Shown: positions 1-7,944, counted from the stretch's first letter. The stretch is DNA of 64,000 bases from Bacillota bacterium (GCA_030526355.1 JAUNDC010000016.1:1-64000), one strand, 5' to 3'. Translations and numbers: made by a program. Notes: a model not told the origin generated them from the letters alone.

Positions 1-42
1 AAAATGTACATTTTTATTTTCCACTTTTTGAGCATTTTTGTA

Positions 43-102
43 TTGACATTTACAATTGTACAAGAATAGAGCTTGTGAATGTAATTATTCGCAAGCTTTT
101 TA
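43..102 (+). promoter_or_regulatory. TTGACA box followed by hairpin with T-run (terminator or attenuator)
   Basis: A TTGACA hexamer lies at 43-48, with only a poor -10 candidate near 65-70. A stem then follows (71-80 pairing with 91-100, one G-T pair) and runs into a short T-run. It may end a gene to the left of the window, or act as an attenuator in front of the gene at 185. Nothing else coding is visible in 1-184. Confidence 0.4.
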
Positions 103-104
103 AT

Positions 105-146
105 TTAATGCTACATTAATGCTACAAAAGTATTGTTAATGCTACA
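105..146 (+). repeat. Three direct copies of TTAATGCTACA
   Basis: The 11-bp word TTAATGCTACA occurs exactly at 105-115, 116-126 and 136-146. Start-to-start steps are 11 and 20 bp, about one and two DNA turns, so all copies face the same side of the helix. They sit 39 bp ahead of a gene whose product begins with a MerR/excisionase-type helix-turn-helix. The natural inference is an operator array for that protein. An iteron or recombination accessory site is the alternative. Confidence 0.75.
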
Positions 147-184
147 AAACTGAGATATTATGTTGCCATAGAAGGAGAGCAGCC

Positions 185-673
185 ATGACTACATATAATG
201 TAAAAGAGATTTCTGAATTGCTAGGAACTAGCAAGGAGACCGTCCGCAGATGGATACGTAGCGGCAAACTTAAGGCGGAGCAGGATTCTAGAAAAGATGG
301 GAATTCAATATCTGAACTGGAATTACAGAAATTCTTAGAGAAAGCTCCAAAATACGCTGCAATAGCAGCAGGTAGCATAGCATCAATGCCGCTTATGGCT
401 ATTCCGGCTGCAGTAGGAAGTCTTAGTGGATTAATTAGCAGTATGGTGCTTGATTATCTTGATAGCGAAAAAAAGACCAATAAAGCTAAAGTTAATCCAT
501 CAGAATTAGTAGAGCACTTATCAAATGAAATAAAGAGACAAGAGATTAGTGTTGTAAAGAAAAAAGAGGCGATATTACAACTTCAAAAAGAAATTGATTC
601 AACTGAGAAGCAGATTAGCAATTTAAATAAGACAATAGAACTAATTCAAGAGAAAATGCGCGTTGATGAATAA
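185..673 (+). CDS. MerR/excisionase-type HTH protein with hydrophobic and coiled-coil segments
   Basis: The product has 162 residues. Residues about 1-55 form a helix-turn-helix of the MerR/excisionase type (VKEISELLGTSKETVRRWIR is diagnostic). Residues about 58-95 are hydrophobic and rich in Gly, Ala and Ser, and could enter a membrane. Residues about 108-160 are a Lys/Glu-rich coiled coil. A GGAGAG ribosome site precedes the ATG. Three TTAATGCTACA repeats lie just upstream and probably bind this protein. The gene at 686 follows after 12 bp, so the two form an operon. Base composition is visibly more AT-rich than the core genes to the right, which suggests an acquired segment. A DNA-binding domain joined to a possible membrane segment is unusual for a plain repressor. 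Function is unknown. Confidence 0.75.
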   Translation: MTTYNVKEISELLGTSKETVRRWIRSGKLKAEQDSRKDGNSISELELQKFLEKAPKYAAIAAGSIASMPLMAIPAAVGSLSGLISSMVLDYLDSEKKTNKAKVNPSELVEHLSNEIKRQEISVVKKKEAILQLQKEIDSTEKQISNLNKTIELIQEKMRVDE

Positions 674-685
674 GGAGGATAATTA

Positions 686-1306
686 ATGGGAGTTTACCAA
701 CCAGTATTTGATATTCCTGATGATATTCAGACAGGAGTTCTGTCCGGTATGTACAAAATAACAGGTGGTGTTGTAAGGTGGGCTACAGGACCAAACAAGG
801 GACAGATTGTAAAACATTTGAAAACTATCGATCAGAAAGAAGTTGATCAGGCAAAGAATGCGGTACAGGTTATAATGAACGCTGTTAAACAGAATAAGAA
901 AGCGGCCATAGTGGGAACAGCTGTTGTTGCAGCTGCTTCTGCAGGAGCGATTACTTACAAACAGCTAAAAAGCAGAGAACCAAAAGTAATAAAGGAATTC
1001 AGAGCAGCGCTTAGAGTTTACATAGATGCCATCCGCGCAGGTGAAATGACTATTGAGGTAATTGATTCTATGACGGATGCACTTGAGACTCTTAGGCAGA
1101 ACAAGAATTATGAGAAATATACCATACAACTATCTGCCGAGGATATTGGGACACTGGTTTGCAGAATTCAAGAATATACTATTCAACTTGCTGATGAGAA
1201 CAACATTCAGATTAGCGAAGCTGAAAAAACAATGTCAGATGATGTATTCATCAATTTCAATAACTATCTGAATATCCAGAGAAGAGTATTTGAGAACGCT
1301 GCATAG
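686..1306 (+). CDS. Unrecognised protein, partner of the HTH gene
   Basis: This 206-residue product belongs to no family I recognise. It has a polar N-terminus (1-70), a short Ala/Gly/Val-rich hydrophobic segment (about 72-92) that could be a single membrane helix, and a mostly helical C-terminal region (about 95-206). AAGGAGG precedes the start. It follows the HTH gene by 12 bp and shares its hydrophobic small-residue character, so both products may meet at a membrane. Possible roles include phage defence, a toxin-immunity pair or a remnant of an integrative element, but nothing in the sequence decides between them. Confidence 0.65.
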   Translation: MGVYQPVFDIPDDIQTGVLSGMYKITGGVVRWATGPNKGQIVKHLKTIDQKEVDQAKNAVQVIMNAVKQNKKAAIVGTAVVAAASAGAITYKQLKSREPKVIKEFRAALRVYIDAIRAGEMTIEVIDSMTDALETLRQNKNYEKYTIQLSAEDIGTLVCRIQEYTIQLADENNIQISEAEKTMSDDVFINFNNYLNIQRRVFENAA

Positions 1307-1435
1307 AGGTGGAAGCTATGAATACTGTGATATAATGACACTAAGGTGCTTCTTAATATACCTTCCATGAAGCAAAAGATATTGTCGCCCAGTATAATAG
1401 TGTATCCAATAACAGAAAGGGCTCTTAATAAAACA

Positions 1436-1729
1436 ATGAAAAGATTTATTAGGGAAATAATGGCATATGCTTTTTGTTTTATCGTATTCGTAGTTCTTGT
1501 TCCATTGATAATGTGGATAGTAGCCGGAAAATAGGAGTTAGTACGCATTGATATGGTCATATTCTGCATTTTTTCGGCTATAGGGATAGGAATAAGCCTT
1601 TGGTCAATAATTTACATGAGGCTTGTTGGCAAAGGCAATCCATTTGATGCATATGGACATGAGCTAGCACCACGAACAAAACATCTCATTAAAAGAACCT
1701 TTCGATTTATTCCAATTAGAAAGAGATAA
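1436..1729 (+). pseudogene. Isoprenylcysteine methyltransferase-like membrane protein fragment with in-frame TAG
   Basis: One reading frame runs from the ATG at 1436 to a TAA at 1727-1729, broken only by a TAG at 1532-1534. The first part gives a 32-residue hydrophobic helix ending IVAGK. The second part, from an ATG at 1553, gives a further 58 residues with a membrane helix and then GKGNPFDAYGHELAPRTKHL. That motif resembles the segment just before the catalytic region of bacterial isoprenylcysteine/phospholipid methyltransferases (ICMT/PEMT family). The RNPM-type active-site region expected next is absent, so the gene is also truncated at its 3' end. Neither part has a strong ribosome site. 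The family call comes from motif memory and needs a profile search. Two separate small membrane proteins is the less likely reading. Confidence 0.55.
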
Positions 1730-1962
1730 GTTGTGTGTTAAACATATACAATGTAATATACTACACTAAGATTATTATGAGACTGCGTTCACATGAGCGC
1801 TCTCAGTATGCATTATGTGGGAAATATCGTTTCAACATTTCGGTAGTTGCTTCTATCAAAGAGAATGCGTAAGGAATTCAAAGTTTCGTTATAAAATAAT
1901 TTGTGCAAATACTTGCAATTGCAAGCAAAAATGAATACAATAAAGAAAAAGGAGGCGATACT
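1730..1962 (+). promoter_or_regulatory. Toxin-antitoxin control region with 14-bp palindrome
   Basis: No gene is visible here. A perfect palindrome CTTGCAATTGCAAG lies at 1912-1925, with a further TTGTGCAAAT half-site just before it and a TATAAA box near 1891. Antitoxins of the RelB/DinJ type normally bind palindromes over their own promoter, so this is the likely autoregulatory operator of the pair at 1963-2594. The part from 1730 to about 1880 shows nothing definite. Confidence 0.5.
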
Positions 1963-2268
1963 ATGGCAAATACATCTGCTGTTTATGCAAGAATAGATAC
2001 CAATCTAAAGGATAATGCTGAAAGTATTCTTTCTCAGCTTGGCATTTCTCCATCCAGTGCAATTCAGATGCTTTATTGTCAGATTGTACTGAAGAAGGGT
2101 ATGCCATTTGAATTGAAACTTCCTTCCTCTAAGCCATTAGCTGTTGGTGAAATGACCAGAGAGCAGCTTGATGCAGAACTCCAGAGGGGCGTTGATTCTA
2201 TCAAAGCAGGAAAGGTATATTCTGCCGATGAAGTCGATGCAACACTTGCAAAGGAGTTTGGCATATGA
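1963..2268 (+). CDS. RelB/DinJ-family antitoxin
   Basis: The product has 101 residues. The N-terminal half resembles the RelB/DinJ ribbon-helix-helix antitoxins (residues about 1-50: ARIDTNLKDNAESILSQLGI, then a helix with SSAIQMLYCQIV). The C-terminal half would wrap the toxin. The ATG at 1963 was chosen because AAAGGAGG sits 7 bases before it; longer upstream starts have no ribosome site. The stop codon overlaps the toxin start by 4 bases (ATGA), which implies translational coupling. The expected role is to neutralise the toxin and to repress the shared promoter through the palindrome at 1912. Confidence 0.85.
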   Translation: MANTSAVYARIDTNLKDNAESILSQLGISPSSAIQMLYCQIVLKKGMPFELKLPSSKPLAVGEMTREQLDAELQRGVDSIKAGKVYSADEVDATLAKEFGI

Positions 2269-2594
2269 CAGATAGCTATAAGGTCAGTTATTCTGTAGAT
2301 GCACTTGACGATTTACGTGAAATCTATTCGTACATTGCGAATGAACTCCTTGTTCCGGAGATTGCTGTAGCTCAGCTGGGACGTATCAGAAGGGAAGTTC
2401 GTTCATTGGATTTTATGCCAGCTCGTTATGCGTTAGTTAGCTGGGAACCTTGGCATTCGATGAAAATGCATCAGCTACCGGTCGACAACTTTATTGTGTA
2501 TTATCTTGTAGATGACGAGGAGATGGCAGTTACAGTAATTCGAATATTCTATGGTGGTCGTAATATTGAAGGAATCATAAATTCAAATAAATAA
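2265..2594 (+). CDS. RelE/ParE-superfamily toxin
   Basis: This 109-residue protein has the RelE/ParE fold pattern: an N-terminal strand (YKVSYSVDALDDLREIYSYI), two helices, and a C-terminal sheet ending IRIFYGGRNIE. The IFYGGRN ending is typical of the mRNA-interferase branch that cuts ribosome-bound mRNA, although ParE-type gyrase poisoning cannot be excluded. It overlaps the antitoxin gene by 4 bases. The length is normal and no lesion is visible, so the pair should be functional. A terminator follows at 2602. Confidence 0.85.
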   Translation: MTDSYKVSYSVDALDDLREIYSYIANELLVPEIAVAQLGRIRREVRSLDFMPARYALVSWEPWHSMKMHQLPVDNFIVYYLVDDEEMAVTVIRIFYGGRNIEGIINSNK

Positions 2595-2601
2595 ACAGTA
2601 G

Positions 2602-2638
2602 TGGAGCTTTTGAGTAAAAAATAAGAGCTCCATTTTTT
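2602..2638 (+). terminator. Rho-independent terminator of the toxin-antitoxin operon
   Basis: TGGAGCT at 2602-2608 pairs with AGCTCCA at 2626-2632, followed by six T residues at 2633-2638. Confidence 0.8.
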
Positions 2639-2806
2639 ATGAACAAAATTCCTATGTCGTTGTAGACAGAAGTAATGATACTGCTTCATCTCACGTTTTC
2701 CGATTTGGTAATTGCATATTCTGACAACACGCTTGACACTGCACTTGGTATATGTAAAACTATACTATTCACATTTTTATTATGATTGCAAGGAGGAAGC
2801 GTAACG

Positions 2807-3427
2807 ATGAAGAAAAAATTATCTCAGCTGGTATGTGTCATGATGATTATAGCAGTAGCTTTTGTATTGACAGCATGCGGTGACAAGGCAAATGATGAAG
2901 AACAGCAGAGCGAACCGCCTGCACAGACCGAGGAGCAGAAGAACACTGATGTTTCGGATAGCGGTGACACATACAAAGAAGCTGTACACGGCAATATGAT
3001 GATTGAGTATCCGGCAGGATGGATTCCGGAGAAGCATGAATACATGATTTATGCAAGCAAAGATGGAAGTGGCAATCCTCCATTCTATTTTGTCGAAGAA
3101 ATCGGCTGGGTTGAGTCGCCGGGCAATTTCGTGACCTCGCAGATGAATGCCTTTTCTGAGAAGTACAGCAACCGAGTGGCAAGACAGCCTGAGGCTGCTA
3201 CAATGGAGGTTGCAGGGATGAAGCTGGCAGGATTTGCTGCACTTTACTCTTCAGAGGACGGCACTGCAACCATTACGCATCATGATTACATAGAAGTGAT
3301 AGATGATATCACCTATCATTTCGTGTGTGAATATGTGAGCAGCGCATCGGGCGATCAGCATGAGGATGAGACAACATATTTCGAGTTCATGCATGCGATT
3401 GAGAGCTTCAAGGTCAAGGGGGAGTAG
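2807..3427 (+). CDS. Small secreted lipoprotein, function unknown
   Basis: The product has 206 residues and starts with a lipoprotein signal peptide: Lys-rich n-region, hydrophobic core, then the lipobox LTAC. An acidic, Gln/Glu/Pro-rich linker follows (about residues 27-55). The remaining ~150-residue domain should lie outside the membrane and reads as a mixed alpha/beta fold (it includes MMIEYPAGWIPEKHEYMIYA). The ATG at 2807 is chosen over an in-frame ATG at 2786 because AGGAGG lies between them, correctly spaced for 2807, and because the signal peptide begins there. The gene at 3431 follows after 3 bp. No enzymatic motif is recognisable. Confidence 0.75.
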   Translation: MKKKLSQLVCVMMIIAVAFVLTACGDKANDEEQQSEPPAQTEEQKNTDVSDSGDTYKEAVHGNMMIEYPAGWIPEKHEYMIYASKDGSGNPPFYFVEEIGWVESPGNFVTSQMNAFSEKYSNRVARQPEAATMEVAGMKLAGFAALYSSEDGTATITHHDYIEVIDDITYHFVCEYVSSASGDQHEDETTYFEFMHAIESFKVKGE

Positions 3428-3430
3428 ACT

Positions 3431-3964
3431 ATGGACAAAAGCAGCATAAAAAAAACATGGGACTACACTTACCTTCTGACGAAACGATATGACTGGCTTG
3501 TGACGACTTTGATCATCGTGCTGATAACTAACGTTTTAATAGCAATTATTCTTGCTTTTGCCGCAGTAATCTGCGGAATAGGAATAATTGAGCTGCTTAT
3601 CGAATGCAGCTTTATTTTCTGGATTATTTTTGGCATATATCTTCTATCTTGCGTAATCACGCTGCTGTTCTATAAGGGTAAATACAGATATGAATATATA
3701 CTTACAGAAATTGAGCTTAAATCTCACAAGGGAAAGCTCGGCATTGTTCCATTCAACCACGAGATGACTGTTAATGAGAGGATAGGAAGCTGCTTTACCT
3801 ACGATTCCGTTTCGAGACTGACTTTGCTGCGAGACAGAAATGAGATCAGGGTGAGAGGATTTATGACATTAACAAGCGTGTATGCAGATGATGAAGATAT
3901 AGATGAGGTGTGGGATATTCTTACTGCTGTCTGCAAGAAAGCCAAGGTATTCATTCGTGGATAA
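3431..3964 (+). CDS. YcxB-like membrane protein
   Basis: The product has 177 residues with two predicted membrane helices (about 23-53 and 58-82). A C-terminal cytoplasmic domain of about 95 residues follows. Its layout, two helices followed by a beta-rich domain containing YEYILTEIEL, resembles the YcxB-like family, whose role is unknown. It follows the lipoprotein gene by 3 bp, so both are probably co-transcribed and may act together at the membrane. The family call is tentative. Confidence 0.6.
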   Translation: MDKSSIKKTWDYTYLLTKRYDWLVTTLIIVLITNVLIAIILAFAAVICGIGIIELLIECSFIFWIIFGIYLLSCVITLLFYKGKYRYEYILTEIELKSHKGKLGIVPFNHEMTVNERIGSCFTYDSVSRLTLLRDRNEIRVRGFMTLTSVYADDEDIDEVWDILTAVCKKAKVFIRG

Positions 3965-4015
3965 AAGGTAAATGAAAGTAAATAAGCAAGGACTCTCCCA
4001 ATATTGGCAATGACG

Positions 4016-4024
4016 TGGTATAAT
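4016..4024 (+). promoter_or_regulatory. Extended -10 promoter of the acyl-CoA dehydrogenase gene
   Basis: TGGTATAAT forms an extended -10 element about 45 bp ahead of the start at 4068. No convincing -35 hexamer is present, as is common with TGN-type promoters. Confidence 0.55.
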
Positions 4025-4067
4025 AGATTATATAACATTGTATCCACTGAAAGAGAGGCGAGAATAA

Positions 4068-5654
4068 ATGGAGTTTAGTTATTCTGAGAAACAGCTTGAA
4101 ATCAAGGCAATGCTTAAGGAATTTGCCGAGAAGGAAATTGTACCGATTCTTGACAAGATGGACAGGGATGCGGAGTATCCTCTGGAAACAGTCAAAAAGC
4201 TTGGCAAAATGGGCATTATGGGAATGCCTTTTCCTAAGGAATACGGCGGTGCCGGACTTGACTATGTTACATATGTAATGGCTGTAGAGGAAATATCAAA
4301 GATATGTCCTTCTCACGGTGTTATAGTGCAGACACATAATGCATTGTGCTGCTGGCCTATTTTTACATACGGCACAGAGGAACAGAAACGAAAATATCTG
4401 CCGGCACTTCTTTCGGGAGAAAAAATCGGAGCTTTCGGTCTTACGGAGCCAAATGCAGGAACAGATGCTGCAATGCAGCAGACAATAGCAGAGGATAAAG
4501 GCGATTATTATCTTCTTAACGGTTCAAAAGTGTTCATTTCGGGAGGCGGCATAGCAGATGTGTATGTTGTTATGGCAATGACCGATCAGTCAAAGGGAAC
4601 AAAGGGTATCAGTGCCTTTATTGTAGAAAAGGGAATGCCAGGCTTCTATAAAGGCAAAACCGAGGACAAAATGGGTATCAGAGGTTCGGTTGTATCAGAG
4701 CTGGTATTTGATGACTGTATAGTTCCTAAGGAAAATCTGCTGGGAGAACTGGGCAAGGGCTTCAAGGTTGCCATGACCTCTCTAGATGTAGGGCGTCTTG
4801 GAATAGCAGCGCAGGCACTTGGAATTGCGCAGGGAGCTTTTGATATGACTGTTGAATATATGCAGCATAGAGAACAGTTCGGTAAGAAACTCAGCGGATT
4901 TCAGGCAATGGCATTTGAGATGGCTGAGATGGAGACAAGAATTGATGCTTCAAGACTGTTGCTATACAAGGCAGCATACATTCGTGAAAAGGGTCTCCCG
5001 GAAACAACGGAATCAGCTGCCAAGGCCAAGCTGTCATGTTCATCCACAGCTATGGATGTTACAGTAAAGGCTGTGCAGTTCCATGGAGGCTACGGATATA
5101 TTAAGGATCTGCCGATTGAAAGATACATGCGTGATGCAAAGATAACCCAGATTTACGAGGGAACATCAGAGGTAATGAAGTTGGTTATTTCAGGCAAGAT
5201 ATTCCCTAAGAAAAAAGCTCCAAAGGAAGAAAAAGCACCTGCAGTATTGTTCGATACGGTTGACCAGCTGATAGAAGCTCTGTCTGATATAAAGAAGGAT
5301 GATATCATATGCTCAGGCGGAAGAGGCTTCAAGAAGACGGAAAGCCTCGAACTGGTTAAAAAACTGGCGGAGGTTACAGGTGGAACCTTTGCAGCATCCA
5401 GAGGTGCAGTATCTATGGGATGGGCTGATGAAGCTGATCAGGTAGGACTTACAGGAAAGAAGGTATCACCTGATATTTACTTCGCATGTGGCATATCAGG
5501 TATGAACCAGCATCTGGCAGGTATGAAGGGCTCATCTGTAATAGTTGCAATAAACAAAAATCCAAAGGCACCTATATTCAAGGCTGCTGACTTCGGTATT
5601 GTCGGCAATGTATATGATATTCTTCCAGAATTGATTGAGAAGTGGGATAAATAA
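4068..5654 (+). CDS. Acyl-CoA dehydrogenase fused to the C-terminal FAD domain of ETF-alpha
   Basis: The product has 528 residues and two parts. Residues 1-380 are a complete acyl-CoA dehydrogenase: N-terminal helical domain, middle domain with GAFGLTEPNAGTDA (122-135), and C-terminal domain with YEGTSE, in which Glu364 matches the catalytic base of butyryl-CoA-type enzymes. After a Lys/Glu/Pro linker (380-395), residues about 410-528 match the FAD-binding domain II of electron-transfer-flavoprotein alpha: SGGRG (416-420), ASRGAVSMGW, DQVGLTGKKVSP, CGISGMNQH and PIFKAADFGIVG. ETF-alpha normally serves as a separate subunit. No etfB or full etfA lies in the window. The tethered FAD domain may receive electrons from, or feed them to, the dehydrogenase. 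A substrate such as crotonyl-CoA/butyryl-CoA is plausible given the 4-hydroxybutyrate genes at 56196, but chain length is inferred. The gene stands alone between its promoter and a terminator. Confidence 0.88.
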   Translation: MEFSYSEKQLEIKAMLKEFAEKEIVPILDKMDRDAEYPLETVKKLGKMGIMGMPFPKEYGGAGLDYVTYVMAVEEISKICPSHGVIVQTHNALCCWPIFTYGTEEQKRKYLPALLSGEKIGAFGLTEPNAGTDAAMQQTIAEDKGDYYLLNGSKVFISGGGIADVYVVMAMTDQSKGTKGISAFIVEKGMPGFYKGKTEDKMGIRGSVVSELVFDDCIVPKENLLGELGKGFKVAMTSLDVGRLGIAAQALGIAQGAFDMTVEYMQHREQFGKKLSGFQAMAFEMAEMETRIDASRLLLYKAAYIREKGLPETTESAAKAKLSCSSTAMDVTVKAVQFHGGYGYIKDLPIERYMRDAKITQIYEGTSEVMKLVISGKIFPKKKAPKEEKAPAVLFDTVDQLIEALSDIKKDDIICSGGRGFKKTESLELVKKLAEVTGGTFAASRGAVSMGWADEADQVGLTGKKVSPDIYFACGISGMNQHLAGMKGSSVIVAINKNPKAPIFKAADFGIVGNVYDILPELIEKWDK

Positions 5655-5665
5655 TCAATTAAATA

Positions 5666-5702
5666 GGGGGCATCGCTTTGTGCGAAGCCCCCGTATTTTT
5701 TT
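5666..5702 (+). terminator. Terminator of the acyl-CoA dehydrogenase gene
   Basis: GGGGGC (5666-5671) pairs with GCCCCC (5687-5692), with an inner TCGC/GCGA stem, followed by a T-rich run. Confidence 0.85.
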
Positions 5703-5705
5703 GCG

Positions 5706-7091
5706 TTACTGAGTTAGACTTTCCATAAAATGAATGATATTAAGCATTGCAGATTCCTGATGGGAAGTGTCAAAGCTGTAGGAAACCATATTGAGTTTAT
5801 CATTTTTAGCAGCTATTATGCTGCATTCATCTGATTTCAGCGTAGCTTCTTCGATGTAATTGTCTGAACCCAGAGCATCTGTAAAGAAGCCTGAAAGAGA
5901 TTTTGTCTTATCGGAGGACCATGTCATTTCGGCGTCTGAGGCCTTGAAATCGATTTCACATAGTCCGGAGGTTGTAAGGAATACATTTTTCATCTCTTCA
6001 AGGACTGTTTTATCTGAGCTGTGAGAGTTGATAATAAGCTTGAATTTATTTCCGGATGTACTTACATATGAGATATCCGATGCGGAGATGATTTCGCCGC
6101 TTTCTTCATCCTGAAGATATACACCTGATTTCAGTGTGTACATGAGACTTATTATATTGTCTGAAGTTTCATTGGTAAGTACGGTATCAGGCATATCGGT
6201 TTCAGTAATGGTGTAAACGAAATTCTGCTCCAGCTTCTCGAATCTTTTTTTGATTTTCTCGTATGAACTGTCAAAACGTTTAGTGAAACTGTCCACGTCG
6301 TTATTGTCTATCACAACCACTGCAGTGGCAGACAGAGGAGTATATCCGTCTGCGGTATCACATTCGAATGAGGCCAGCTGAAAAAGCTGACCTGAGCTTT
6401 TTTCTGTAGCAAGAAGACTTCCTAATGTTTCTATAGGATTAGGATAGTGGTTTTCAAAATTGAAGGGATCTGAATAGGTTGTCGTTGTCATTGTTATTTT
6501 ATATGCATTGGGATATTCAGGGGAAGAAGTGTCAGTGGAAGCAGTCATAGTTCCCGTCATTGAATAGCACCCATCTGTGATAAGAAGAGATTCCTCTCCA
6601 TATTTAAGGTTTATGAAATTATCATAATCAGTGTACTTGGAAGCAAGAGCTTCAGCTCCGGTAAAGTGACCGTCATCATTTTCGGTGATTGTAAGCGCTA
6701 TGTCACCATGGTTATCAGGACCCATAAGCGATGTGAGAGCAACCGAAAGGGTGCGCAGTGAATTGCTCAGATCAGATGTGTTTATCTGACAGTGAAGCAT
6801 AGTGGTTTCTTTATCTTCAGAGCCTTCTGTTGCAGGATTAGTGAGCACCATATATGTATCAGCGCTTTTATTGACGGTTATAGAATTTTTTTTAGCCCAG
6901 GATTTGAGATATTCTGAAATAAGCGAATAATCTCCATCGGAACCGGAAAAGTTTGACTGGAGTTCTTCGGCGGTAGTTTCAAGTGCAGACTTGAGTTCCT
7001 TTTCGCGGTCGATTTCTTCAAGACCGCATCCTGTAAGGAATAACGATGCAATTAACATTATTGATATGATTAAGAGAAAAAACTTCTTCAT
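5706..7091 (-). CDS. Large extracytoplasmic lipoprotein, function unknown
   Basis: The product has 461 residues. It begins MKKFFLLI and has a clear lipobox LTGC near residue 19. The rest is Ser/Thr/Asp-rich and lacks further membrane segments, so it should be anchored to the outer face of the membrane. The start at 7091 is chosen because AAGGAGAAA precedes it on the minus strand and the signal peptide begins there; a longer reading to 7160 has neither. It is transcribed alone, convergent with the acyl-CoA dehydrogenase and divergent from the GNAT gene. No domain is recognisable. Confidence 0.75.
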   Translation of the reverse strand: MKKFFLLIISIMLIASLFLTGCGLEEIDREKELKSALETTAEELQSNFSGSDGDYSLISEYLKSWAKKNSITVNKSADTYMVLTNPATEGSEDKETTMLHCQINTSDLSNSLRTLSVALTSLMGPDNHGDIALTITENDDGHFTGAEALASKYTDYDNFINLKYGEESLLITDGCYSMTGTMTASTDTSSPEYPNAYKITMTTTTYSDPFNFENHYPNPIETLGSLLATEKSSGQLFQLASFECDTADGYTPLSATAVVVIDNNDVDSFTKRFDSSYEKIKKRFEKLEQNFVYTITETDMPDTVLTNETSDNIISLMYTLKSGVYLQDEESGEIISASDISYVSTSGNKFKLIINSHSSDKTVLEEMKNVFLTTSGLCEIDFKASDAEMTWSSDKTKSLSGFFTDALGSDNYIEEATLKSDECSIIAAKNDKLNMVSYSFDTSHQESAMLNIIHFMESLTQ

Positions 7092-7209
7092 ATTTGATAT
7101 TTCTCCTTGTTTATTGATTTTTTTATTAATATAATGATATAATAACACAAGGTAAATCAATTTTGTAGAGTTTAGATGAATCTTTGATAAAATCTGTAAG
7201 GAGACGGGA

Positions 7210-7743
7210 ATGGAAACTCAAAACTTTATAATTAGAGAAACTGAATTTGCAGACTATGAATTTTTCGCAAAATGGGAGACTGATCCCCAGGTTATTAAGT
7301 ATCTGAGTTTTGACGAAGGCAGGACTTATGAAGAGGTAGTTACAGAAGCTCTATATAATAAATTTTCGTCTGATAAACTGGATTATACCATTGTGGCCAG
7401 AGAAACAGGCAACCCTGTCGGAAGAGTATTCATATCCAGACTTGACAGACATTCAGATTCACTTGATATAACGAAATTCTATATAGGTGAGCCTGCTATG
7501 TGGGGAAATGGTGCAGGACGTGAAATCATGGAAGAGGTTCTCAAATACTGTTTTACATTCCTGCATATGGAGCGTGTGACACTTGATTATTACACAGGAA
7601 ACAAGAGAGCATCCACTTTGTATGAAAGCCTCGGATTCAAATCAGAGGGAACTGCGAGAAATGCGACGAAAAAAGACGGCAGATATTATGACCTTCACCT
7701 TATGTCGATGTTGAGGTCAGAGTTCTTTGATGAGAATCAGTAG
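7210..7743 (+). CDS. GNAT-family N-acetyltransferase (RimJ/RimL-like)
   Basis: The product has 177 residues, a normal length for a single GNAT domain. The pattern matches RimJ/RimL-type acetyltransferases: N-terminal IRETEFADYEFFAKW, and an acetyl-CoA pyrophosphate loop region near WGNGAGREIMEEVLKYCF. The C-terminal YTGNKRASTLYESLGFKSEG segment is typical of the family. It transfers acetyl from acetyl-CoA to an amine, either a protein N-terminus or a small molecule; the substrate cannot be read. TAAGGAGAC precedes the ATG. The gene stands alone with its own terminator. Confidence 0.85.
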   Translation: METQNFIIRETEFADYEFFAKWETDPQVIKYLSFDEGRTYEEVVTEALYNKFSSDKLDYTIVARETGNPVGRVFISRLDRHSDSLDITKFYIGEPAMWGNGAGREIMEEVLKYCFTFLHMERVTLDYYTGNKRASTLYESLGFKSEGTARNATKKDGRYYDLHLMSMLRSEFFDENQ

Positions 7744-7800
7744 TATTGTATACGCATAGCTGCAGAGATGGTGAATTAATATTGAGCTGGATAGAACAGG

Positions 7801-7834
7801 GTCTTATGTGAGTTTTCATATGAGGCTCTTTTTT
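7801..7834 (+). terminator. Terminator after the GNAT gene
   Basis: Positions 7801-7811 pair with 7816-7826 (three G-T pairs), followed by a T-rich run. Confidence 0.7.
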
Positions 7835-7895
7835 GCGGCTGTAAGGCTGGTGATTTCAATAGATGTAAAAGAACATGGAAATACAAAAAACAATA

Positions 7896-7923
7896 TTGAC
7901 TGAATCTGTATTTTGTGTATAAT
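7896..7923 (+). promoter_or_regulatory. Sigma-A promoter of nrdDG
   Basis: TTGACT at 7896-7901 and TATAAT at 7918-7923 are spaced by 16 bp, about 60 bp ahead of nrdD. Confidence 0.75.
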
Positions 7924-7944
7924 TTTCATTGTATTAAAAGTGGT

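Noticed and set aside
1903-1962. Longer antitoxin starting at 1903
   Set aside because: The extra residues are unlike the family, and AAAGGAGG lies immediately before 1963.
3993-4010. TTGGCAATGACGTGGT ahead of the acyl-CoA dehydrogenase as a sigma-54 promoter
   Set aside because: The -12 side reads TGGT, not TTGC, and an extended -10 sigma-A element (TGGTATAAT) overlaps it and explains the site better.
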